DNA of 48,170 nucleotides from Flavobacteriales bacterium (GCA_026996605.1 JALWLE010000070.1:1-48170), one strand, 5' to 3'; positions 1 to 9,651 are shown, numbered from the stretch's first letter. The notes: generated from the sequence alone by a model not told the origin. Made by a program: numbers and translations.

Positions 1-553
1 CAAGAAATTGTAAATTTCGAATGGCGGGCGCATAATTTTCCATCCTAATATTCGTTTTTTCTTTCCATAACTTAAAATATGGGCGAATATTGGATTTAAA
101 ATCGTTATCCAATTCATAATTAAAAGCGTCAAGTGCTGCCATAAACCGTTTTTGATAATAGCGGCTTTTGCCCAGCAATAAGTATGCTTTGTCTATTTGA
201 TTGTTTTCTTGAACCCCACGAATTTCCATCGAATGTTTTTGAATGGCTTTAACAGCTTTTTCCTCGGCACGTTCCAAGTTAGCATTAGCATTTTTTTGTC
301 CGGGTAAACTGATGACATATTCTGCATTAAACCGTTCTACCGGTAATATTTCAAAAAAATTATCATGATAGTTTTCTTGAATATTACTAACTTCTTCATT
401 TAAAGCTTCTTCGCCGTTAAATAAAACATTGTATTTAGTGGACAGTTCGTGCAAGTTTCTATTGACAAAATTATTGTGCTGCGTGGAACATCGCATAAAT
501 GCCAAGCTTAAACTTAACAGCCCAAAAGCAATGAAAATAAATCTTCTGTTCAT
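1..553 (-). CDS. sprE: SprE/PorW-like gliding motility and type IX secretion lipoprotein, 5' part only
   Basis: The reading frame starts at the ATG complement at 551-553 and stays open to the left edge, so about 184 N-terminal codons are visible. The protein begins with a hydrophobic signal ending in a cysteine near residue 22 (FMRCS). It continues with HELSTKYNVLFNGEEAL, a later RAEEKAVKAIQKHSM stretch, and a first helical-repeat segment (IDKAYLLLGKSRYYQKRF). These match what I know of the N-terminus of SprE/PorW, a tetratricopeptide lipoprotein needed for gliding and type IX secretion in Bacteroidota. The residue before the putative lipid cysteine is Arg, which is atypical for a lipobox. 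It is transcribed divergently from acpP. The family call is from memory of conserved motifs, and the C-terminal part lies outside the window. Confidence 0.75.
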   Translation of the reverse strand, partial: MNRRFIFIAFGLLSLSLAFMRCSTQHNNFVNRNLHELSTKYNVLFNGEEALNEEVSNIQENYHDNFFEILPVERFNAEYVISLPGQKNANANLERAEEKAVKAIQKHSMEIRGVQENNQIDKAYLLLGKSRYYQKRFMAALDAFNYELDNDFKSNIRPYFKLWKEKTNIRMENYAPAIRNLQFL

Positions 554-775
554 TATATATTGATATTTAGTTCCGGAAAGTCCGAAAAGCGCTAATATAA
601 TAAAACGCTAATTTACATAAAATAGTATAATAATATAGTTGAAAGTCAGCAGAAACTATAAAATGATATTTTTTACGAATTCATAATATTTAGTGTTTAA
701 ATATATAATATATATGTATAACTTAAAATTCATGACACAATTTTGGGTATTTAAGAAAAAAATGACCAAAAAAAC

Positions 776-804
776 TTGTATATTTACAAAGTTTTTTATT
801 TTTG
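776..804 (+). promoter_or_regulatory. Bacteroidota-type promoter for acpP
   Basis: TTG at 776-778, an 18-base spacer, then TATTTTTG at 797-804. This matches the Bacteroidota consensus TTTG-N17-23-TAnnTTTG, and the ATG of acpP follows 30 bases later. The rest of the 554-833 gap is AT-rich and I see nothing else in it. It must also hold the divergent promoter of the sprE-like gene. Confidence 0.65.
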
Positions 805-833
805 CCGAACATTAATCAATAAAAATAAATATT

Positions 834-1070
834 ATGTCTGACATTGCATCAAGAGTAAAAGCAATTATCGTTGACAAATTAGGCGTTGACGAAAACGATG
901 TAACCCCTGAAGCTAACTTTACAACTGACCTGGGGGCTGATTCACTTGACACAGTTGAATTAATTATGGAGTTTGAAAAAGAATTTGATATTCAAATCCC
1001 TGATGATCAAGCTGAACAAATCCAAACTGTAGGTCAAGCCGTTAAATACATTGAAGAAGCATTAAACTAA
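834..1070 (+). CDS. acpP: Acyl carrier protein
   Basis: This 78-residue acidic protein has the phosphopantetheine attachment motif GADSLDTVE, with the modified serine at residue 37. It carries the growing acyl chain in type II fatty-acid synthesis in the cytoplasm. Length and helix pattern are normal for the family. The start is the ATG 30 bases after a good TAnnTTTG box. It lies 7 bases upstream of fabF, which uses it as substrate carrier, so the two are surely co-transcribed. The same order, acpP-fabF-rnc, is widespread in flavobacteria. Nothing odd was seen. Confidence 0.98.
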   Translation: MSDIASRVKAIIVDKLGVDENDVTPEANFTTDLGADSLDTVELIMEFEKEFDIQIPDDQAEQIQTVGQAVKYIEEALN

Positions 1071-1077
1071 GAGTTTT

Positions 1078-2325
1078 ATGGAATTAAAACGAGTTGTTGT
1101 AACGGGTTTAGGAGCATTAACCCCTATTGGTAAAGATGTTGCATCTTATTGGCAAGGTTTAATTGACGGTGTCAGTGGAGCGGCACCTATTACACGGATT
1201 GATGCTTCTAAATTCAAAACTCGTTTTGCTTGTGAAGTTAAAGATTATAATCCGACCGATTATTTTGACCGCAAAGAGGTGCGTAAAATGGATTTATATG
1301 CCCAATTTGCCTTAATTGCATCTCGTGAAGCTATAAAAGACGCCAATTTTGACGAAGACAAACTCAATCGTGAACGCGTCGGCGTCATTTTCGGTTCGGG
1401 TATTGGTGGATTACAAACATACGAAGATGAAGTTCGTAACTTTGTTCAAGGAAACGGTACGCCGCGTTTTAATCCTTTTTTTATTCCGAAGATGATTTCG
1501 GATATGGCGGCAGGGTTGATTTCTATTGAAAACAAATATTACGGACCTAATTATGCTACGGTTTCTGCCTGTGCTACTTCATCCAATGCTATTATCGATG
1601 CATACAACATTTTACGTCTTGGTATGGCAGACGTTATGGTAACCGGTGGAGCTGAAGCAGCTATAACTAATGCAGGGGTTGGCGGTTTTAACGGACTAAG
1701 AGCGCTATCAACTCGTAATGATGACTATAAGACCGCTTCGAGACCATTTGACAAAGACCGTGACGGTTTTGTTATCGGTGAAGGCGGTGGCGCACTTATA
1801 CTAGAAACTTTAGAACATGCCAAAAACCGAGGTGCTAAAATTTACGCCGAAATACTCGGTGCCGGTATGTCAGCCGATGCACATCATATGACCGCACCAC
1901 ATCCGGAAGGTAAAGGCGCAGCATTAGTTATGAAAAATGCTTTGCAGGATGCCAACTTACAACCACAAGCTATTGATTATATCAATGTACACGGTACATC
2001 AACACCACTTGGTGATATTTCGGAAATCAAAGCTATTAAACAAATTTTTGAAGAGCATGCCTATAATCTTAATATTAGTAGTACCAAATCAATGACCGGT
2101 CACTTATTAGGCGCAGCAGGTGCAATTGAAGCTATTGCATCTATTTTAGCTATTAACAATGGTATTATTCCACCAACAATTAATCACTTTACGGATGATC
2201 CGGAAATAGACCCTAAACTGAATTTAACTTTTAACCAAGCCCAAAAGCGTAATATTAATACGGCAATAAGCAACACATTTGGGTTTGGCGGTCATAATGC
2301 TTCTGTTATTTTTGGCAAATATTAA
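1078..2325 (+). CDS. fabF: Beta-ketoacyl-ACP synthase II
   Basis: At 415 residues this is full length for FabF. It condenses malonyl-ACP with acyl-ACP in chain elongation. The thiolase-fold active site is intact: the nucleophile cysteine in VSACATSSNAI, the first histidine in HGTSTPLGD, and the second histidine in GHLLGAAGAIEA. The glycine-rich C-terminal FGFGGHNAS is also present. It follows acpP by 7 bases and precedes rnc by 9 bases, so the three genes form an operon. FabF rather than FabB is the better call because of the acpP neighbour and overall motif spelling, but the two subfamilies are close. Confidence 0.97.
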   Translation: MELKRVVVTGLGALTPIGKDVASYWQGLIDGVSGAAPITRIDASKFKTRFACEVKDYNPTDYFDRKEVRKMDLYAQFALIASREAIKDANFDEDKLNRERVGVIFGSGIGGLQTYEDEVRNFVQGNGTPRFNPFFIPKMISDMAAGLISIENKYYGPNYATVSACATSSNAIIDAYNILRLGMADVMVTGGAEAAITNAGVGGFNGLRALSTRNDDYKTASRPFDKDRDGFVIGEGGGALILETLEHAKNRGAKIYAEILGAGMSADAHHMTAPHPEGKGAALVMKNALQDANLQPQAIDYINVHGTSTPLGDISEIKAIKQIFEEHAYNLNISSTKSMTGHLLGAAGAIEAIASILAINNGIIPPTINHFTDDPEIDPKLNLTFNQAQKRNINTAISNTFGFGGHNASVIFGKY

Positions 2326-2334
2326 ACCTATTCT

Positions 2335-3123
2335 TTGCGTTTATTAAAAAAAATCTTAGGACTAAATAAAATTGTCGAAAACAATAATTTGGCACGACAA
2401 TTAGAGAGTCTTTTGCCTTTTAAACCCCAAAACTTATCTTTCTACAAAGAAGCTTTAACCCATAAAGCTAAAAATCTTAAAGACAAAGATGGCAACAAAA
2501 TTAATTTTGAACGCCTAGAATTTCTTGGTGATGCCATTATTGAAACTGTAGTAACTGAGTTTCTGTATAAAGAATTACCTCATGCAAATGAAGGAGAATT
2601 AACGGTAATGCGTGCCAAAATTGTTAATCGAAAACATTTAAATCAGTTAGGACAAAGTTTAAATATCACCGGATTACTCAATACCAAACTAACACAAAGA
2701 CAGATGGGACATGATATTTCGGGAAATCTGTATGAAGCTTTAGTCGGTGCCATTTTTTTAGATAAAGGTTATACCGGTGCCAAAAAATTTATTTATTCTA
2801 GTATGATTGACTCACATATAGACTTGGAGAAGCTTGAGAAAAAAATCAACAGTTATAAAAGTTTTATGATTGAATGGGCACAAAAAAACCACTTTGACTT
2901 TGAGTTTATAGCACAAAATGATACCAACAATGGTAAAAATAACTATTTTCGTGTTAACTTTGTTTTAAATAACAAGAAAATAAGCCAAGGGCGCTCATCA
3001 AGTAAAAAGAAAGCCGAAGAAATAGCTGCCCGTCGGGCTTATTACACCATACAACCCGATAAGAATGGCAAAAAGAAAGAAAATACGCAAATATATCGTC
3101 AAACTGAACGAACTGACCAATGA
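2335..3123 (+). CDS. rnc: Ribonuclease III
   Basis: A 262-residue double-strand-specific endoribonuclease that processes rRNA precursors and structured mRNAs. The catalytic signature ERLEFLGDA is near residue 62, and the second acidic cluster is in GNLYEALVGAIFLDKG. From about residue 169 on there is a double-stranded RNA-binding domain ending in SSKKKAEEIAARRAYYTI. The likely start is a TTG at 2335, 9 bases after fabF; no ATG gives a better N-terminus. Its last 59 bases overlap the next gene in another frame. A basic tail of about 25 residues after the RNA-binding domain is encoded within that overlap. Confidence 0.96.
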   Translation: MRLLKKILGLNKIVENNNLARQLESLLPFKPQNLSFYKEALTHKAKNLKDKDGNKINFERLEFLGDAIIETVVTEFLYKELPHANEGELTVMRAKIVNRKHLNQLGQSLNITGLLNTKLTQRQMGHDISGNLYEALVGAIFLDKGYTGAKKFIYSSMIDSHIDLEKLEKKINSYKSFMIEWAQKNHFDFEFIAQNDTNNGKNNYFRVNFVLNNKKISQGRSSSKKKAEEIAARRAYYTIQPDKNGKKKENTQIYRQTERTDQ

Positions 3124-3544
3124 TATAGGTTTTGTTCTGGTCGGTATTCAAACCAATCAATCTCTTTATAAATTAGCTTACGACTTTAACCGTTTATTTT
3201 ATTGGGATTTGCACTTACAAAATGACCTGAAAGTCATTCGAAAAAACAAAGAAGTGTCTTTTGAAAATTATGCCACATCTGAAAATATGATAGGTCAAAA
3301 AATCCGACTATTAAATAATGAAATACTAATACCTTTGACACATCCCAACACCCTATTCGATACCGATGAAGTCTATCATTTGTTTTCAAAATTACCGACA
3401 ATTAATTACATATTGATGCTACCGGAAGATGAAGGTATGAATTATAAAGATATTCAACAAAATTTTCAGGTAACCTATCCTATTAAATTTATAGAGATTG
3501 ATTTAATACAATGCGGAACAGCTTTCCCTGTTTTTCCTGTATAA
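3065..3544 (+). CDS. IPExxxVDY family-like small protein
   Basis: A 159-residue protein with no signal peptide or membrane segment. It resembles the flavobacterial IPExxxVDY family in its place directly after rnc, in the N-terminal MAK start with a short beta strand, in the YKLAYDFNRLFYWDL helix, and in the C-terminal YPIKFIEIDL strand. The exact family motif is not spelled out, so this is a divergent member at best. Its ATG lies 59 bases inside rnc, suggesting translational coupling. In many flavobacteria a pyruvate kinase gene follows; here none does, and the next gene is 243 bases away. Function is unknown. Confidence 0.6.
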   Translation: MAKRKKIRKYIVKLNELTNDIGFVLVGIQTNQSLYKLAYDFNRLFYWDLHLQNDLKVIRKNKEVSFENYATSENMIGQKIRLLNNEILIPLTHPNTLFDTDEVYHLFSKLPTINYILMLPEDEGMNYKDIQQNFQVTYPIKFIEIDLIQCGTAFPVFPV

Positions 3545-3571
3545 AAACTCACAGCTTTAGATATTTCTTTT

Positions 3572-3579
3572 TATCTTTG
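3572..3579 (+). promoter_or_regulatory. Possible -7 box upstream of the polysaccharide operon
   Basis: TATCTTTG matches the Bacteroidota TAnnTTTG box exactly. No clear TTG sits at the right distance upstream. If used, it would give the OmpA-led operon a 5' leader of about 200 bases that contains the fold-back repeat at 3651-3763. Confidence 0.4.
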
Positions 3580-3650
3580 ATGCGCACAATATTTAACTGA
3601 AACAAACAGTTAATATACTGAAATTTAACACCCAAAAACAAATTGTTATT

Positions 3651-3763
3651 ATGAAACCGACATGATTAAAATATATATTAAACACAACAAAACCTGTCCC
3701 GATTTTTGTAGGGAAAAATGATTATTTTAATCATCAAAGGTTATCCCTACAATAGGGAACCAT
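3651..3763 (-). repeat. Fold-back intergenic repeat, copy A
   Basis: This 113-base stretch, read on the minus strand, aligns almost end to end with 34634-34749 and partly with 24059-24126. It runs from ATGGTTCCC to GTCGGTTTCAT. It contains two mutually complementary arms built on ATGATTAAAATAATCAT and its inverse, so the whole can fold into one long hairpin. Orientation is opposite to the other two copies. It lies between the IPExxxVDY-like gene and the OmpA lipoprotein gene. Confidence 0.75.
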
Positions 3764-3787
3764 AATATTAAAATAAAAAATGAACAT

Positions 3788-4720
3788 ATGAAAAAAAGTA
3801 TTCTAAGTCTAGTTATTTTATCTGTTTTATCATCTTGTGTCAGCTCTAAAAAATATCAAGAGTTGGATGATAAGTACATAAAAATGCGTAGTGAAAACGT
3901 TGAACTAAAAGATCAATTAGATTCACTATCAAATAAACAAATGCGTTGTCAATCATCTTTGGATCGTTTGCAAATACAATATGAAAATTTGCAAAACAAA
4001 TATACAACACTGGATAAATTATACCGAGTTAAAGACGATGCATATAAAAAACTGCAAGCAAGTTATGAGGCACTCTCACAAAGCAGTAGTCAAACATTAG
4101 CCTATGAAGCAGAAAAAAATCGCAAATTATTAGATTCTTTAAATTATAAACAAAAAGAGCTGGCAAAAGAACGTGCGGCTTTAGATCAACAAATTAAAAA
4201 AATAAAACAATTAGAAGGTTTGATTGCACAAAAAGATGAAAAATTGAACAGTCTAAAAAATTCATTAAATCGAGCTCTTAATAAATTTAAAGATCAAGGT
4301 TTAAAAGTTACCGAAAAAGATGGAAAAATATACATTTCCATGGAAAACAAATTGCTATTTGACTCCGGTAGTTGGCACGTAAAACAAAACGGACGCGATG
4401 CCATAAAAACCATAGCCAATATTTTATCTATTAACCCCGATGTAGAAATAATGATTGAAGGACATACCGATAATGTTCCGTACCACGGTAAAGGAGCTAT
4501 TCAAGACAATTGGGATTTGTCTGTCAAACGCGCCACCTCAGTAGTAAGACAATTGATGAAAAACAAAAATATTGACCCAAAACGTTTAATTCCTGCCGGA
4601 CGCAGCAAATATTTACCGGTTGCTGATAACAGCACCCCTCAAGGTAGAGCCAAAAATCGCCGTATTGAAGTCATCTTAACACCACGTTTAGATGAAATCA
4701 TGAACCTAATAAACAACTAA
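3788..4720 (+). CDS. OmpA-family lipoprotein with coiled-coil stalk
   Basis: This 310-residue protein has a lipoprotein signal (VLSSC, lipid cysteine at residue 17). A long coiled coil follows from about residue 22 to 165, rich in K/E/L heptads. The C-terminal OmpA-like domain (about 185-300) has GHTDNVP, DLSVKRATSVVRQL and KNRRIEV, the peptidoglycan-binding signatures. It should be anchored in the outer membrane and grip the cell wall. It is 6 bases upstream of ugd and probably opens the polysaccharide operon. A role in envelope anchoring of the exported polymer machinery is only inferred from position. It could equally be a general envelope-stability protein. Confidence 0.88.
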   Translation: MKKSILSLVILSVLSSCVSSKKYQELDDKYIKMRSENVELKDQLDSLSNKQMRCQSSLDRLQIQYENLQNKYTTLDKLYRVKDDAYKKLQASYEALSQSSSQTLAYEAEKNRKLLDSLNYKQKELAKERAALDQQIKKIKQLEGLIAQKDEKLNSLKNSLNRALNKFKDQGLKVTEKDGKIYISMENKLLFDSGSWHVKQNGRDAIKTIANILSINPDVEIMIEGHTDNVPYHGKGAIQDNWDLSVKRATSVVRQLMKNKNIDPKRLIPAGRSKYLPVADNSTPQGRAKNRRIEVILTPRLDEIMNLINN

Positions 4721-4726
4721 ATTTAT

Positions 4727-6079
4727 ATGAAGATTACAGTCATTGGAACCGGTTATGTCGGTTTAGTCACAGGGACTTGTTTTGCCGAATCGGGTAATGA
4801 TGTGATATGCGTTGATATTAATGAAGACAAAGTCAAAAAAATGCAACTCGGTAATGTACCTATTTATGAACCGGGGTTAGAAACTTTGTTTCATCGTAAT
4901 ATCAAAGCCGGACGTTTAAATTTTACAACCGATTTAAAACAAGGAGTGAACTCCGGTGAAATTATATTTTTGGCATTGCCGACACCAGAAGACGAAGATG
5001 GTTCGGCAGACTTATCTTATGTTATGGACGTTGCCGAAAAGATCGGAAACTTAATGGAAAATAATCAAGATACTTTATACAAAATAATTGTCAATAAAAG
5101 TACTGTTCCCGTAGGTACAGCCGAAAAGGTTGAAAACATTATTAAAACTAAAACAAATAAAGAGTTTGATGTAGTTTCCAACCCTGAATTTTTAAGAGAA
5201 GGATTTGCCGTTGAAGACTTCATGAAACCCGAAAGAATTGTTATCGGAACTAACTCAAAAAAAGCCCGACAAAAAATGCAGCTGTTATATGAACCTTTTG
5301 TACGTTCAGGTAATCCGATTATTATGATGGACCCACGTTCAGCCGAAATAACCAAATACGCTTCTAATGCGTTTTTAGCAATGAAAATCACTTTTATGAA
5401 TGAGGTTGCAAATTTTGCCGAAAAAGTAGGCGCTGATATTAACAAAATACGTATTGGAATGGGAACTGACTCACGTATAGGAAAACGTTTTTTATTTCCC
5501 GGTATAGGTTACGGTGGGTCTTGTTTTCCTAAAGACGTTAAAGCACTTTATAAAACCGGCATGGAACACCAACATGAATTTAAGCTGTTAAAAGCCGTCA
5601 TAGAAGTAAACAATCGTCAAAAAACTATTTTAATCCCAAAACTAAAATCCTTTTTTGAAGGAAATTTGCAAAACAAAAACATAGCTGTTTGGGGATTATC
5701 ATTTAAACCGGAAACTGATGATATTAGAGAAGCACCGGCTTTATATATGATTGATGAGCTATTAAAAGCAGGAGCTAAATTAAATGTTTTTGATCCTGAA
5801 GCAATGTTTAATGTCAAACAAAAATACGGTACAAAATTACAATATGCCGAAACCATGTATCAAGCACTTGAAAACGCCGATGCACTGGTTATCAGTACTG
5901 AATGGAGTATGTTTAGAATGCCGGATTTTGACCGGATGAAACAACTGATGAAACAACCGGCTATTTTTGACGGTCGTAATTTATATAAGCCCGAACAAAT
6001 GAAAGAGTTGGGTTTTTACTATACATCGATAGGCAGACAGACAGTCAATATTCCACGTAAATTATGGAAAGAATTTTAA
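4727..6079 (+). CDS. ugd: UDP-glucose 6-dehydrogenase
   Basis: A 450-residue cytoplasmic enzyme that oxidises UDP-glucose to UDP-glucuronate with two NAD+. The N-terminal Rossmann motif [10 protein letters not shown] binds NAD. The catalytic cysteine is in [13 protein letters not shown]. The C-terminal domain starts near [19 protein letters not shown], the usual UDP-binding region. Its last 16 bases overlap the UDP-xylose synthase gene, which takes its product. Together they convert UDP-glucose to UDP-xylose. Length is typical. Confidence 0.96.
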   Translation: MKITVIGTGYVGLVTGTCFAESGNDVICVDINEDKVKKMQLGNVPIYEPGLETLFHRNIKAGRLNFTTDLKQGVNSGEIIFLALPTPEDEDGSADLSYVMDVAEKIGNLMENNQDTLYKIIVNKSTVPVGTAEKVENIIKTKTNKEFDVVSNPEFLREGFAVEDFMKPERIVIGTNSKKARQKMQLLYEPFVRSGNPIIMMDPRSAEITKYASNAFLAMKITFMNEVANFAEKVGADINKIRIGMGTDSRIGKRFLFPGIGYGGSCFPKDVKALYKTGMEHQHEFKLLKAVIEVNNRQKTILIPKLKSFFEGNLQNKNIAVWGLSFKPETDDIREAPALYMIDELLKAGAKLNVFDPEAMFNVKQKYGTKLQYAETMYQALENADALVISTEWSMFRMPDFDRMKQLMKQPAIFDGRNLYKPEQMKELGFYYTSIGRQTVNIPRKLWKEF

Positions 6080-7050
6080 TAACCGGAGCAGCCGGATTTT
6101 TAGGTTCGCATCTTTGTGATAAATTTATCAATGAAGGCTTCAATGTCATTGCAATGGATAATTTTATTACCGGATCTTCTAAAAATATTAGCCACCTTTT
6201 AACACATCCAAACTTTGAATTCATAGAACATGATGTTACTAAATATATTGATATTAACGGAAAATTAGATTATATTTTACATTTTGCTTCGCCAGCAAGC
6301 CCTATTGATTATTTACGTATTCCCATTCAGACCTTAAAAGTTGGATCTTTAGGAACTCATAACGTTTTAGGATTGGCAAAAGCCAAAAAAGCCCGAGTAC
6401 TAATTGCTTCCACCTCAGAAGTTTACGGAGACCCACAGATACATCCTCAAACAGAAGAATACTACGGAAATGTTAATCCGATAGGACCCCGCGGTGTATA
6501 TGACGAAGCTAAGCGTTTTCAAGAAGCTATGACTATGGCTTACCATAATTTTCACGGTATTGAAACTCGCATTGTCCGTATTTTTAATACTTACGGACCT
6601 CGTATGCGACTCAATGACGGTAGAGTTATTCCGGCTTTTATGGGACAAATATTAAGAGGTGAAAATTTAACGGTTTTCGGTGATGGAAGTCAAACGCGTT
6701 CTTTCTGTTACATTGATGATCAAATTGACGGAATATTCAAACTACTATTTTCCGATTATCATCTGCCCGTTAATATCGGTAATCCCGAAGAAATAAGTAT
6801 CTTAGATTTTGCTAAAGAAATCATTAATTTAACTGAAGGACAATCTAAAATAATTTTTAAAGAATTACCAATCAATGATCCTTTACAACGATGTCCTGAT
6901 ATAACCAAAGCTAAAACTATATTGAATTGGGAACCTAAAATTGACAGAAAAACAGGTATGAAACGAACTTTTGAATATTTTAAATCTTTATCAAAACAGG
7001 AATTATTTGAAACGCAACACAAAGATTTTGAAAAATACATTAAAAAATGA
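6064..7050 (+). CDS. uxs: UDP-glucuronate decarboxylase (UDP-xylose synthase)
   Basis: A 328-residue short-chain dehydrogenase-type enzyme. GAAGFLGSH at the N-terminus is the NAD-binding turn. The UXS signature is clear: [12 protein letters not shown], then [34 protein letters not shown] with catalytic Tyr and Lys, and [10 protein letters not shown]. It decarboxylates UDP-glucuronate to UDP-xylose. One unusual detail is Ala in YDEAKR where I remember Gly (YDEGKR) as common. It overlaps ugd by 16 bases and the next gene by 4 (ATGA), so it is tightly coupled. Other sugar epimerases are less likely because of the SPASP and GNVNPIG motifs. Confidence 0.92.
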   Translation: MERILITGAAGFLGSHLCDKFINEGFNVIAMDNFITGSSKNISHLLTHPNFEFIEHDVTKYIDINGKLDYILHFASPASPIDYLRIPIQTLKVGSLGTHNVLGLAKAKKARVLIASTSEVYGDPQIHPQTEEYYGNVNPIGPRGVYDEAKRFQEAMTMAYHNFHGIETRIVRIFNTYGPRMRLNDGRVIPAFMGQILRGENLTVFGDGSQTRSFCYIDDQIDGIFKLLFSDYHLPVNIGNPEEISILDFAKEIINLTEGQSKIIFKELPINDPLQRCPDITKAKTILNWEPKIDRKTGMKRTFEYFKSLSKQELFETQHKDFEKYIKK

Positions 7051-8399
7051 TCAAGAAAAAAACACATAGATATTCCTTTTTGATTTTGCCAATCATTTAT
7101 CTGTTAGATAGTGTTTTGATCTTTTTGTTTACCAAAAAGTTTGAATTTAAACAAACTGTTTTATTTTTTATTATTCTTGATACCATTTGGTTCATTATTA
7201 GTTATTTTACCAAGTTTTACGAAGTTTATCGTAACACAAAACCGGCAGAAATCATAAGTAAAACGATTAAACAAGTTTTAATTTTTGATTTATCAGTAGT
7301 AACATTTTTCCATTTTTTATCTATTCATTCTTCTAATCGATTTTTACTCAAACATTTATTAATTCTGAACGTATTATTATTTTTATTTAAGTTTTTAATT
7401 TATGTATTACTCAAGTTTTATAGAGCCAAAGGTGGTAATATCAGATTATTTTTGATAGTTGGTTATAATGATGAAACCAAAAAATTTAAAGAAATCTTGA
7501 CAACCCGTATTGATTACGGTTATTTATTTGATAGTTTTTTTGGAAATGGTGATGACCCTGAAATTGAAGGTGGTTATCAAGATTTAAAACCATATTTAGA
7601 TAAAAATCCGGTAGATGTTATTTTTTGTTCCTTAAAAGAATGTTCAGACGAACAAATTAAAGACATCATTAATTATGCCGATAATCATTTTATGTCCGTT
7701 AAATTTATTCCTGATAACAAAGAGATATTAGGTAAACAATTGAACATAGATTATTTTGAGTATTTCCCGATATTATCTCTTAATAAATCACCACTTGACA
7801 AACCGGTTAATAAAGTTATAAAACGACTTTTTGACCTTGTGTTCTCTAGCTGTATTATTGTTTGTTTTTTATCTTGGTTAACACCTATTATAGGATTTCT
7901 TATAAAACTAGAATCAAAAGGTCCCGTGTTTTTTAAGCAAAAACGAAATGGTATAAACTATGAGTTATTTAACTGTTATAAGTATAGATCTATGCGTCCA
8001 AATAACTTGGCGGATATTAAACAAGTTACCAAAAATGATAGTAGAATAACTCGTGTTGGTAAATTCTTAAGAAAAACCAGTATAGATGAATTGCCACAAT
8101 TTATAAATGTTTTTAAAGGTGAAATGTCGGTAGTAGGACCACGTCCGCATATGATCAAAGAAAACGAAAGATTTTTAAAAAGAATCGATAAATTTATGGG
8201 ACGACATTATATTAAACCCGGTATAACCGGATTGGCACAAGTTAAAGGTTATCGTGGTGAGGTTAAAACGGATGACGATATTATCAATCGCGTAAAATAT
8301 GATTTATTTTATATTGAAAACTGGTCCTTATGGCTTGATATTAAAATCATTTTATTTACAATTTTTAATGTCTTTAAAGGTGACGAAAAAGCATACTAA
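7047..8399 (+). CDS. Polyprenyl glycosylphosphotransferase (initiating sugar transferase)
   Basis: A 450-residue membrane protein. The first 130 residues hold about four hydrophobic helices. A soluble middle domain follows ([12 protein letters not shown] region), then one helix near residue 265-285. The C-terminal bacterial sugar transferase domain contains [39 protein letters not shown] and the [14 protein letters not shown] core. Such enzymes transfer a hexose-1-phosphate to undecaprenyl phosphate and so start exopolysaccharide repeat synthesis at the inner membrane. WcaJ-type glucose transfer is the closest parallel, but substrate choice cannot be read from sequence. It starts within the end of the UXS gene. 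Confidence 0.9.
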   Translation: MIKKKTHRYSFLILPIIYLLDSVLIFLFTKKFEFKQTVLFFIILDTIWFIISYFTKFYEVYRNTKPAEIISKTIKQVLIFDLSVVTFFHFLSIHSSNRFLLKHLLILNVLLFLFKFLIYVLLKFYRAKGGNIRLFLIVGYNDETKKFKEILTTRIDYGYLFDSFFGNGDDPEIEGGYQDLKPYLDKNPVDVIFCSLKECSDEQIKDIINYADNHFMSVKFIPDNKEILGKQLNIDYFEYFPILSLNKSPLDKPVNKVIKRLFDLVFSSCIIVCFLSWLTPIIGFLIKLESKGPVFFKQKRNGINYELFNCYKYRSMRPNNLADIKQVTKNDSRITRVGKFLRKTSIDELPQFINVFKGEMSVVGPRPHMIKENERFLKRIDKFMGRHYIKPGITGLAQVKGYRGEVKTDDDIINRVKYDLFYIENWSLWLDIKIILFTIFNVFKGDEKAY

Positions 8400-8408
8400 A
8401 ATATATTT

Positions 8409-9134
8409 ATGACGTTGAAAAAAGCACTTGTTATTATTCCTACTTATAACGAAAAAGATAATATTGTCGGTATTATTGACAAAGTCTTTCAGTTAAAAAA
8501 AACATTTAATATACTTGTGGTTGATGACAATTCACCGGATGGTACATCCAAAATTGTCAATAACTTAAAAGAAAAATATCCTCAAAGATTATTTATTTTA
8601 AATCGTCCAGAAAAAGAGGGATTAGGTAAAGCTTATATCGATGGTTTTAAGTGGGCTTTGCAACATAATTATGATTATATTTTTGAAATGGATGCGGATT
8701 TTTCTCACCCTCCTGAAAAACTTGTCGATTTATTAGAAACTTTAGAACAAAATAAAGCTGATATTAGTGTTGGGTCTCGTTATTTAAAAGGTCGAATTAA
8801 TGTAGTAAACTGGGATTTAAAACGTATTCTTTTATCCTATTTTGCCTCTATTTACGTAAGGTTAATTACCGGTATCCCGGTAAAAGATACAACTGCCGGC
8901 TTTGTAGGTTATAAAAAAGAAGTGTTACAAAGTTTTGATTTTGACAAAATTGATTTTGTCGGCTATGCGTTTCAGATTGAAATGAAATATAAAGCATGGA
9001 AAAAAGGATATAAAATTAAAGAGATACCGATTATTTTTACTGATAGAATACAAGGAAAATCTAAAATGCACGGCGGTATTATTTCAGAAGCTATATGGGG
9101 TGTTTTAAAATTACGATTTAGCAAAATTAACTGA
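8409..9134 (+). CDS. Polyprenol-phosphate mannose synthase-like glycosyltransferase
   Basis: This 241-residue family 2 glycosyltransferase has VIIPTYNEKDNI at the start, the metal-binding FEMDADFSHPPE, and the DPM1-type features DDNSPDGT and GSRYLKG. It lacks the C-terminal membrane anchor region of longer homologues. The family moves mannose (or another hexose) from a nucleotide sugar to a polyprenyl phosphate, providing a donor for outer-leaflet glycosylation or protein O-glycosylation. It is the fifth gene of the operon, 9 bases after the sugar transferase and 2 bases before the DUF4296 gene. In other flavobacteria a similar pairing with DUF4296 occurs, from memory. Confidence 0.88.
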   Translation: MTLKKALVIIPTYNEKDNIVGIIDKVFQLKKTFNILVVDDNSPDGTSKIVNNLKEKYPQRLFILNRPEKEGLGKAYIDGFKWALQHNYDYIFEMDADFSHPPEKLVDLLETLEQNKADISVGSRYLKGRINVVNWDLKRILLSYFASIYVRLITGIPVKDTTAGFVGYKKEVLQSFDFDKIDFVGYAFQIEMKYKAWKKGYKIKEIPIIFTDRIQGKSKMHGGIISEAIWGVLKLRFSKIN

Positions 9135-9136
9135 TT

Positions 9137-9553
9137 ATGAAAAAGTTAACTGTATATATTTTTATAGCTTCGCTATTTTGGTCATGTCATAAAAAGCCAA
9201 GCAAAATATTAGATAGAAATACCTATAAACAAATATTAAAAGAAATGATATTAGCCAACTTAATTGAACAAAAAATTAATCGTAACGATTCCATAATGAA
9301 AGAAATTAAATTATTAGTCTATAATAAATATAACATAGATAGTACTTTACTCAAAAAAACTACCGATTATTACAGCAGATACCCCGATAAACTACACAAA
9401 ATTTATAGCGAAATATATGCCGAATTTAAACAAAAATCGGATAGCCTTGAAAAAATAATACCGCAGATTAAACCAAAAAGTGATCAAATTAAAATTGATA
9501 AGAAAAAACTGCATTTAAAAAATATTAATAAAAAAACACCTCTACCGGATTAG
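9137..9553 (+). CDS. DUF4296 lipoprotein
   Basis: A 138-residue protein with a lipoprotein signal (SLFWSC, cysteine at residue 17). The helical DUF4296 region follows: YKQILKEMILANLIEQK, then YNIDSTLLKKTTDYYSRYPDKLHKIY. The tail is lysine-rich. It should sit as a lipoprotein facing the periplasm. DUF4296 has no known function. It starts 2 bases after the glycosyltransferase stop, so it ends the operon. Its last seven codons form the left arm of the transcription terminator, so the coding end and terminator overlap. Confidence 0.82.
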   Translation: MKKLTVYIFIASLFWSCHKKPSKILDRNTYKQILKEMILANLIEQKINRNDSIMKEIKLLVYNKYNIDSTLLKKTTDYYSRYPDKLHKIYSEIYAEFKQKSDSLEKIIPQIKPKSDQIKIDKKKLHLKNINKKTPLPD

Positions 9554-9567
9554 TGTAGAGGTGTTTT
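9533..9567 (+). terminator. Rho-independent terminator of the polysaccharide operon
   Basis: A perfect 13-bp stem, AAAACACCTCTAC at 9533-9545 and GTAGAGGTGTTTT at 9555-9567, with a 9-base loop followed by CTTTTC. The TAG stop of the DUF4296 gene (9551-9553) lies in the loop. The A-rich flank on the other side could let it also work for the convergent TerB-like gene. Confidence 0.88.
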
Positions 9568-9651
9568 CTTTTCATCGATTCGGAAAACCTAATAGTTCAT
9601 TCATTCCATTATTACATAAAATTTTATAATCAAACTTATAACTGTTTAAAT

